A stretch of DNA of 64,000 nt, from the IMG/VR virus record IMGVR_UViG_3300032084_001411, positions 1 through 64,000 of that record; one strand, written 5' to 3'. The translations under genes and the position numbers were made by a program. Shown piece by piece: positions 58,245 through 64,000 of this stretch (within the stretch, counting starts at the first letter, position 1; each line of letters begins with the position of its first letter). This stretch comes from a virus. The notes under the pieces are model-generated. The model saw only the letters and a list, made by a program, of their open reading frames with translations, did no database searches and had not been told where the DNA came from.

Positions 58245-58497
58245 TGTGAAACAATTCCCTACTGATTTAGTGAGGGCAGAAGTTGAGATTGATAGAGCGC
58301 ATAAACGCTGGCTATCTATAGCGGAGAAAAGACGGGCGAATATTGATTATGATATTACTATTCAATACAACGCCTTTAACCATGAGCCTGTAAATTGTAG
58401 TTATTACAATATGCAGCTAACTAACGGAAAAGGCCACATTCTTTTACATAGCCTTTCTATTGAAAACGAAATGTTAGAGTTATTGCTGGGGGAATGA
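58237..58497 (+). CDS. Small hypothetical protein
   Basis: 86 residues from the ATG at 58237 with AGGAG upstream. A charged helix (RAEVEIDRAHKRWLSIAEKR) precedes beta strands (CSYYNMQLTNGKGHILLHSL). The stop overlaps the next ATG (TGATG). Confidence 0.55.
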   Translation: MNNVKQFPTDLVRAEVEIDRAHKRWLSIAEKRRANIDYDITIQYNAFNHEPVNCSYYNMQLTNGKGHILLHSLSIENEMLELLLGE

Positions 58498-58637
58498 TGG
58501 ATAATTTTTATAAACGACAAACACAAGCACAAGTTAGTGTTAACGAAAAAGAAAACAAAATCTTTAAAAAATCTCTTGTAAAAGGGGGCATTGTGTGTTT
58601 AGGTATTATAGTAATTATTACTGCACTTATAGGTTAA
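58497..58637 (+). CDS. Small tail-anchored membrane protein
   Basis: 46 residues: a polar N-terminus then one C-terminal hydrophobic segment (GGIVCLGIIVIITALIG). It directly precedes the first amidoligase cassette. Function unknown. Confidence 0.5.
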   Translation: MDNFYKRQTQAQVSVNEKENKIFKKSLVKGGIVCLGIIVIITALIG

Positions 58638-58649
58638 GGAGAAAATATC

Positions 58650-60236
58650 ATGACCAATGCAGCATTAAATAAAGCGTTAGATAAAAAGGAAATTGATGTA
58701 TATAATTTAAAAGAGGCAGAAATTCATGCTTTACAAATGGCCTATGAGTTTGCTAAAGGTCCTACGTTATTCCCTTATGAAAGTAGACAAACGGCTCGTG
58801 GGCAAGAAATTCGTGACCAACTTACGGGTAAATGGTATTCCCCTAGCTTTGCCACGTCTTGTAAACGTGACGTGCTGCTAAGTTCTATCTATTATCATAC
58901 GTCTAATAGTGAAAAATTTGATAAGTTATTTTCTGACTCTAACTTTGTTTTTAACGGGATAGTAACTCGTGTCCCTCGTGCATGGCTGGATTCCACAGAG
59001 GAAAAACCTACTAAATTTGTTGTAGATGGGGTCGAATATGAACTAACTGAAGTTCGATGGGCCTATAATACTAAATTCATATTAAAAAGTGAGTTTGAAT
59101 ATTTAAAAACTATGAAGCAGGTGGTTCGCCCTTCAGATAATGCAGCAATATGGACGCATATTAGTGAATGTGTTTTCTTTGAAGATACTGAAGAATATAT
59201 ATTAAATGTTAATGAGAGTTACCCAGATTTTATTTATATAGAAAATGACAATGAATATTATACGGATGAGTTAGCTGTTCCTTATGATATTGTTTATGTA
59301 AATGATTATGGTTGGTATTGTCTTGATTATGCAATAGATAATTTTTATCAGCATTCTTATAATGGTGATTGGTATGACTATCCTGAAGAGGATGAATACG
59401 GTTTGGATGATTATAGCTTTGACCCCGCTAGTTATTGGGGGTATGAAACTAAAAAGTCTGGTAATAAACGGAGGCCCATTAAAGGACAACTTTACTACGG
59501 TCTTGAATTAGAATATGAGCTAGATGACCCGTATGACAGTAGTGTAACGTCTGAACTAGTCAATGATGCTCATGAGTTACATTTCGGAGCATGTGAAGAT
59601 AGCTCATTAGATGAAGGCGTAGAATTTAAGAGTAAACCTTTATGTATTGAGTTAGTTAAAAAACGTACTGAGAAACTACTTAACGAAATTCGAGGACGTG
59701 TAAGCTCTGCGTCTACTTGCGGTTTACATATACATGTATCTAAATCAGCATTATCTCTTATGCAAATAGGTTTGATACAAGAATTTATTTATAACCCAGA
59801 AAATAAAGAGTTTATTAATAAGATATCCGGGCGCAGTCCAAATACATATTGTCAACGGAATTTCTCTTACAAAAAAACTAGTCGATTAGCGGAAGGGTGT
59901 GGACAAGGAGGCGATGAAAAGAAAAAAGACTTTTACTGTAATGAGAAATATGAAGCTCTTAACTTTCAACATACCCACACAATAGAGTTTAGAATGTTCC
60001 GGTCTTCTATGCGAAAACACAGAGTTATCGGGCGCATTGAGTTTATTCAAGCTCTTATACAATGGTGCGGTGTATCATGCAGACAAACGTCTCTTGATGT
60101 AATTGACCATAAAAACTTTATTGAATTTGTAAAAACTTCTGGACGAAAACGCTTTCCTATGCTATTAGAATTAATGTATGAGAAAGATATTCTTCAAAAG
60201 AAAACTAAACCTATTACCATTACTAAGGAGGCTTAA
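58650..60236 (+). CDS. Amidoligase-like protein (COOH-NH2 ligase), first copy
   Basis: 528 residues. The C-terminal part carries motifs of the phage amidoligase family (glutamine synthetase/GCS-like fold): LYYGLELEYEL (281-291), DSSLDEGVEFKSKP (317-330), CGLHIHVSKSALS (357-369), HTHTIEFRMF. The N-terminal 270 residues are an acidic, Tyr-rich domain (YDYPEEDEYGLDDYSFD) of unknown fold. Family enzymes form amide bonds using ATP. A glutamine amidotransferase lies 1 small gene downstream, which could supply ammonia, so both may act on one peptide or small-molecule substrate. The substrate is unknown. Confidence 0.75.
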   Translation: MTNAALNKALDKKEIDVYNLKEAEIHALQMAYEFAKGPTLFPYESRQTARGQEIRDQLTGKWYSPSFATSCKRDVLLSSIYYHTSNSEKFDKLFSDSNFVFNGIVTRVPRAWLDSTEEKPTKFVVDGVEYELTEVRWAYNTKFILKSEFEYLKTMKQVVRPSDNAAIWTHISECVFFEDTEEYILNVNESYPDFIYIENDNEYYTDELAVPYDIVYVNDYGWYCLDYAIDNFYQHSYNGDWYDYPEEDEYGLDDYSFDPASYWGYETKKSGNKRRPIKGQLYYGLELEYELDDPYDSSVTSELVNDAHELHFGACEDSSLDEGVEFKSKPLCIELVKKRTEKLLNEIRGRVSSASTCGLHIHVSKSALSLMQIGLIQEFIYNPENKEFINKISGRSPNTYCQRNFSYKKTSRLAEGCGQGGDEKKKDFYCNEKYEALNFQHTHTIEFRMFRSSMRKHRVIGRIEFIQALIQWCGVSCRQTSLDVIDHKNFIEFVKTSGRKRFPMLLELMYEKDILQKKTKPITITKEA

Positions 60237-60238
60237 CA

Positions 60239-60376
60239 ATGATAATGGCAGTAACACCCGCACAATATTTTTCTATTCTAGGCGATATATTTATAGGAAG
60301 CGTTTTCATTCTATTACCGCTTTTAATCGCCTACGGCATTACGCATTTAATTACTAACAAGAAAGGTAACAAGTAA
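60239..60376 (+). CDS. Small membrane protein between amidoligase and amidotransferase
   Basis: 45 residues with one hydrophobic segment (IFIGSVFILLPLLIAYGI). It begins 2 bases after the amidoligase stop and ends 1 base before the amidotransferase start, so it is translated with them. Could anchor the cassette at the membrane (inference). Confidence 0.5.
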   Translation: MIMAVTPAQYFSILGDIFIGSVFILLPLLIAYGITHLITNKKGNK

Positions 60377-60377
60377 C

Positions 60378-61442
60378 ATGTGCTTAATTATCCACCGAGA
60401 AAAGGATTCGGACATTTCAAAAGAGTTTCTTGAGAATGTGCGAGAAAAAAACCCTGATGGCTGGGGTATCTTGTACCATGACCGAGAAGGTAATGCTAGA
60501 GTTGCCAAAGGTCTTTCTATGGAAACCTTTTGGCAAAAATACAACAGATTCTTGAAATATAATTCTGAGTGTATCATTCATTTTCGCTATGCTACTCGCG
60601 GAAAAGTCAATAAAGATAATGCTCATCCGTATCTTGTATTGGGGGGAGATAACCCTATCTATCTTATGCACAATGGCACAATTTCTATTGATGGTGCGGA
60701 AAAAGAGGGGAAACTATCTGATACTCGCGTCTTTATTAAGGATGTGCTAACTCCTATGCTAGAGCATATTAAAAACCCCCACGAATTTATCCGCACTAAA
60801 CACTTTGAGTTTATGATGGAAAGTGTTGCCGGGGATAACTCTTCAAGATTCGTTTTGTTTGACCATGAAGGCTCTCTATTTTATGGGGGCTGGTATAAAA
60901 CCACTAAAGGGGTATGGGTTTCTAATACATACGCTTATACTGTGGACAATGCCTATAAGAAGAAAACTGATTATTCTAATACTAATGGCGGGTATTGGTC
61001 TAATGGAGTTTACACTTCCCCTTCAACTTCAAACGGCAAAGCTATTCCTTTTATTTCTGATAAAGGAAAAGATGATAGTGTTGATATGAGCCGGGCTAAT
61101 GCTTATAGCGCGGGTTATTATGAGGGTACGTATGACCATTATGGTTATGAAGACGATGATTATGGAGAAGAGCAAGATGCTTGGATTCAATCAATTCAGG
61201 ACGTAGCTGATAATTTTGAAGTAGTAGCTGAAGAATATTGGTATTTAACTAGCGCAGAAATCGAATATGCTATTCAGCAATTCTATGAAGGTAATTGGGA
61301 GTTTATTCTTAATGAAAACCTTCCCCAAAACTCGGTTATCCGGGATATTGACGGTAATGTTATTGACCCTGATGAAATTCAAATTGCTCTTAGTCTTCTA
61401 AAAGCAGATTTAATACAATACGCAAAGAAAGGCGCGGCATAG
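60378..61442 (+). CDS. Class-II glutamine amidotransferase-like protein
   Basis: 354 residues. Met-Cys at the start gives the N-terminal nucleophile Cys. Further motifs are NPDGWGILY, HFRYATRGKVNKDNAHPY, LMHNGTIS and KLSDTRVF, as in Ntn-type glutamine amidotransferases. The C-terminal 150 residues are acidic and Tyr/Gly-rich. Such domains hydrolyse glutamine to deliver ammonia. It is linked to the amidoligase genes on both sides. Confidence 0.8.
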   Translation: MCLIIHREKDSDISKEFLENVREKNPDGWGILYHDREGNARVAKGLSMETFWQKYNRFLKYNSECIIHFRYATRGKVNKDNAHPYLVLGGDNPIYLMHNGTISIDGAEKEGKLSDTRVFIKDVLTPMLEHIKNPHEFIRTKHFEFMMESVAGDNSSRFVLFDHEGSLFYGGWYKTTKGVWVSNTYAYTVDNAYKKKTDYSNTNGGYWSNGVYTSPSTSNGKAIPFISDKGKDDSVDMSRANAYSAGYYEGTYDHYGYEDDDYGEEQDAWIQSIQDVADNFEVVAEEYWYLTSAEIEYAIQQFYEGNWEFILNENLPQNSVIRDIDGNVIDPDEIQIALSLLKADLIQYAKKGAA

Positions 61443-61637
61443 ATGACAGATATTATGAAAATACTCCCTAATGAATCCATTGAATTGGCTGAAAAACTTT
61501 TAGTGCTGGCTGATAAAAGACTCGCTGATATTCCTGAAAGGTATCAGAACGCTGATATCTTAGAAATTCAAAAGCTAGTTAAACAAGCTAATTCGCTTTT
61601 AAAAACTAATGATTATGAATATAAAGGTTTGAGGTAA
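61443..61637 (+). CDS. Small hypothetical protein
   Basis: 64 residues, helical (NESIELAEKLLVLADKRLAD, EIQKLVKQANSLLKTND). It follows the amidotransferase stop directly. No family is recognised; it is probably part of the same operon. Confidence 0.55.
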   Translation: MTDIMKILPNESIELAEKLLVLADKRLADIPERYQNADILEIQKLVKQANSLLKTNDYEYKGLR

Positions 61638-61640
61638 ATT

Positions 61641-63983
61641 ATGACAACAATTCCAAGAAATAATTTTGAACGGGAACACACACATTTCCATTTAAGAAAC
61701 GACATGGACAGCTATTGTGTTGCTTACAGACCGACCTCTCGGGGGTTTGTTCGAGAAGTGACTACTGTTCCGCAAAAAGTAGCTCTTTCGGTTCACTTTC
61801 CATATGGTTTGAAGTCTTGCTTTTCTAACTCCAATGCAGTTGCCGCCCAATTTAACCTACATATTGGGTTTCGAGATGCAGTCAATAAATTAGTTAAAGA
61901 TGAATTGCGGGATTATATGCCCCCTACTAAATGGAGAGAGTTTGAAAGACGCTATGAACAAATGCTGGATAGCATAAGTGATTTTGGATTTCGGTATGCT
62001 ACTCCAAGTGGAGCTAGTAGTTACAATCCTGCCCACCCCCGGCATAAAACTTCTTTTACACATTTATATATGGAAACAAACTTTCCTTGGATTACCCGTT
62101 CTTTTGAAAGAAGAGATACTAACCCCGCCGATAGGGCTTTTTGGAATAGAGTTGAATATAAAATAGAGTTATTGGCGATAGAGTTTAAGCAACGTTTGAA
62201 AGGGATAAAAAAGACCATAAAAAGTAATACTTTGTTTGGAGATGACATGACTACATTTGATAAAAATATACATATTATTTCAGGGTATCGTTCCTTAAAT
62301 TATGAACCTTTACCTAATATGTTTGCTGATAGTTACTTAGAAATTTTAAATTTGCCACCAAATAATGTTGCGGTTGACCCTAAATTCTTTAAAACTCATA
62401 AAGAGTTAAAAGCTTTAAATGTAGCTCTCCCGTTTAAAGAAGCAGATAAACACTTTAGGGAATCAATGGGGCAAGACGGACATATAACGGAAGGCTCTGA
62501 ATTAGGTATATGTTGGTTGACAGGCCATACAGGTTTTTGTAAGAAAATTAGATATTATGGCCAGCGTGTATCTGTGAATAAAGATATTCTTAAACGAGAT
62601 AATATTCCTTTGACATGGTTATCTTGTGTAGAAAGTTATGTTTATTCATATGACCCACGAATTGAAATTGGTAAATTAAAAATCACTGAAGATAATAAAC
62701 ATAAACTCGGAGTGGAGTTACTTGATGACAGTTTAGGGGTGTACGGTATTCGTTCAATACAACACGGATATTTTAAATCTAAAGGGTTTCAATATTGTGA
62801 AGGTTCTGAGGATTGGTGCGATAAACCTGTAACACTTTATAAAGACCCTAAACAGACTTTGTATTCTTATTCTTTTGCTTGCAGTAATTTTCGTATGCAA
62901 ACTAATCCTGATAGTTTTGAAGCTCTTTGGTTTGACCATTCAGACCCATGTGTTAGGTTATCTAATAATTATCTTAGCTCTGACCCTATTGAAAAATGGG
63001 GGCATAATCGAGGCGCTCAATGCGGTATCCCTTTTGGGGGTAATAGTCCAGAAAAATTCTATGGGTATATGCGCCATAACAAAGTAGATGAATTAGAAAT
63101 AACAAAATACGCTAAACCCGGAGAAAGATATTATGGTATTGAAATTGAATTAGAACGTAAAGACCGGAATACTGATGCATTCATTATGTTGTCTGAGGTT
63201 ATACCTAAGTTAAAAGAAATTGGGTTTGTTTCAGGTACAGATATGTCTTTAAATAATGGGGTAGAATTTAGGTCCTGCCCCCAAACATTTACTGTGTTGA
63301 AGGAGAATGTTAAAAGGTTTTACGAAATCGTTAGTCCTTACTTTGTAGCCAAGGAGACGTGTGGAGTCCATATCCATGTATCTCGCTCTAGTCTGACGAA
63401 TTATCAGATAGGTAAACTAATCGGTTTTGTTTATAATCCTAGTAACGCTAACTTCATACGTGACGTGTCGGGACGAGAATCTGGCCGCTGGCAAGAGTTT
63501 AGTAGTGGCTCTACATTTACTCGGTTAGAAGATATCTTTGACCCGACACAACCACGTATCACTTTAAATAAAAGAAAAATACGATTAAGTAGAGAAAGTA
63601 AGATAGTTGAAAATAAGAAACGAAAGCGTCTCTATGAATTTGATAATGGAGAGGAGAAATATACAGCGGTCAATACTTTAAATAGACATACTGTAGAGTT
63701 TAGGTTATTTAAAGGGACACATAACGTATCAGAATGCCTCTCTTATTTAGAGTTTGTTGATAGTGTATGTAAGTATACTGAGACAGGTAAAGTAGATTTA
63801 CCTCTTAAAAAACTTATGTCCTACAAAGAGTTTAAAAATTGGCTGACATATAACGGACAACGTTACGCGAACCTATGTAAAAGGCTCTTAGTTACAAATA
63901 AAAATTCGGCAGATACGAGTAACTTTAGTTTCACCGAATGGGTAAACAGAAAGAAAAAGAAAGGAAAAATTTCATGTGCTTAA
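61641..63983 (+). CDS. Amidoligase-like protein, second copy with long N-terminal domain
   Basis: 780 residues. The C-terminal half repeats the amidoligase motifs of the first copy: RYYGIEIELE (496-505), DMSLNNGVEFRSCP (534-547), CGVHIHVSRSSL (574-585), RHTVEFRLF. The N-terminal 480 residues are unlike the first copy and include several Cys/His-containing segments (CWLTGHTGFC, FQYCEGSEDWC). The two proteins are clear but divergent paralogues. The stop overlaps the start of a second amidotransferase gene. Confidence 0.75.
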   Translation: MTTIPRNNFEREHTHFHLRNDMDSYCVAYRPTSRGFVREVTTVPQKVALSVHFPYGLKSCFSNSNAVAAQFNLHIGFRDAVNKLVKDELRDYMPPTKWREFERRYEQMLDSISDFGFRYATPSGASSYNPAHPRHKTSFTHLYMETNFPWITRSFERRDTNPADRAFWNRVEYKIELLAIEFKQRLKGIKKTIKSNTLFGDDMTTFDKNIHIISGYRSLNYEPLPNMFADSYLEILNLPPNNVAVDPKFFKTHKELKALNVALPFKEADKHFRESMGQDGHITEGSELGICWLTGHTGFCKKIRYYGQRVSVNKDILKRDNIPLTWLSCVESYVYSYDPRIEIGKLKITEDNKHKLGVELLDDSLGVYGIRSIQHGYFKSKGFQYCEGSEDWCDKPVTLYKDPKQTLYSYSFACSNFRMQTNPDSFEALWFDHSDPCVRLSNNYLSSDPIEKWGHNRGAQCGIPFGGNSPEKFYGYMRHNKVDELEITKYAKPGERYYGIEIELERKDRNTDAFIMLSEVIPKLKEIGFVSGTDMSLNNGVEFRSCPQTFTVLKENVKRFYEIVSPYFVAKETCGVHIHVSRSSLTNYQIGKLIGFVYNPSNANFIRDVSGRESGRWQEFSSGSTFTRLEDIFDPTQPRITLNKRKIRLSRESKIVENKKRKRLYEFDNGEEKYTAVNTLNRHTVEFRLFKGTHNVSECLSYLEFVDSVCKYTETGKVDLPLKKLMSYKEFKNWLTYNGQRYANLCKRLLVTNKNSADTSNFSFTEWVNRKKKKGKISCA

Positions 63984-64000
63984 TATTCCAAAAAGAAAAA
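63974..64000 (+). CDS. Start of a second class-II glutamine amidotransferase (truncated by window end)
   Basis: Nine codons, MCLIFQKEK, closely match the first residues of the gene at 60378 (MCLIIHREK), including the nucleophile Cys2. The gene overlaps the second amidoligase stop. The rest lies beyond the window. Confidence 0.6.

Overview
This window is a 64 kb piece of a tailed bacteriophage genome (Caudoviricetes). It begins and ends inside genes, so both ends are open. The virion genes are podovirus-like: a large portal, a tail nozzle protein, head-tail adaptors and a 1691-residue ejection-type protein, with no recognisable tape-measure or sheath gene. The lysis cassette has an i-spanin with an overlapping lipoprotein o-spanin, which implies a Gram-negative host. 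The DNA is AT-rich and tightly packed, with many 1-4 base stop/start overlaps. I recognise no tRNA or rRNA gene, no integrase and no CRISPR array.

Layout. (1) 1-20.2 kb, plus strand: replication, repair and nucleotide metabolism. It holds an RNA ligase, a hexapeptide-repeat protein, a metallophosphoesterase, a MazG-like and a dATP/dGTP-type pyrophosphohydrolase, a secreted SleB-like hydrolase, a nucleotidyltransferase-fold protein, helicase-primase, family A DNA polymerase, an SSB-like protein, a RecB/Cas4-like nuclease, an Hjc-like resolvase, class I ribonucleotide reductase (nrdB-nrdA), a HAD phosphatase and an HNH endonuclease. (2) 20.2-55.2 kb, minus strand: lysis genes, then virion assembly. 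Read in the direction of transcription the order is terS, small basic protein, terL, portal, groEL, groES-like, scaffold-like, head proteins, capsid, receptor-binding/esterase proteins, adaptor, fibres, nozzle, ejection proteins, lysis. (3) 55.2-56.5 kb: a divergent non-coding region rich in palindromes and repeats. (4) 56.0-64 kb, plus strand: small early-type genes, a T4 DenV-type pyrimidine-dimer glycosylase, and two tandem amidoligase plus class-II glutamine amidotransferase cassettes; the second is cut by the window end.

Most notable. Three inteins interrupt the helicase P-loop, the polymerase O-helix motif and the terminase coupling motif. The polymerase intein has no LAGLIDADG domain in its own frame. 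Instead, a convincing HNH/zinc homing endonuclease is encoded out of frame inside it, so this DNA appears to be read in two frames. The duplicated amidoligase/GAT-II cassettes are the best candidate for an undescribed modification pathway. A groEL-groES-like pair sits inside the head module.

Functions come from recognising motifs by eye. No database search or structure prediction was run.
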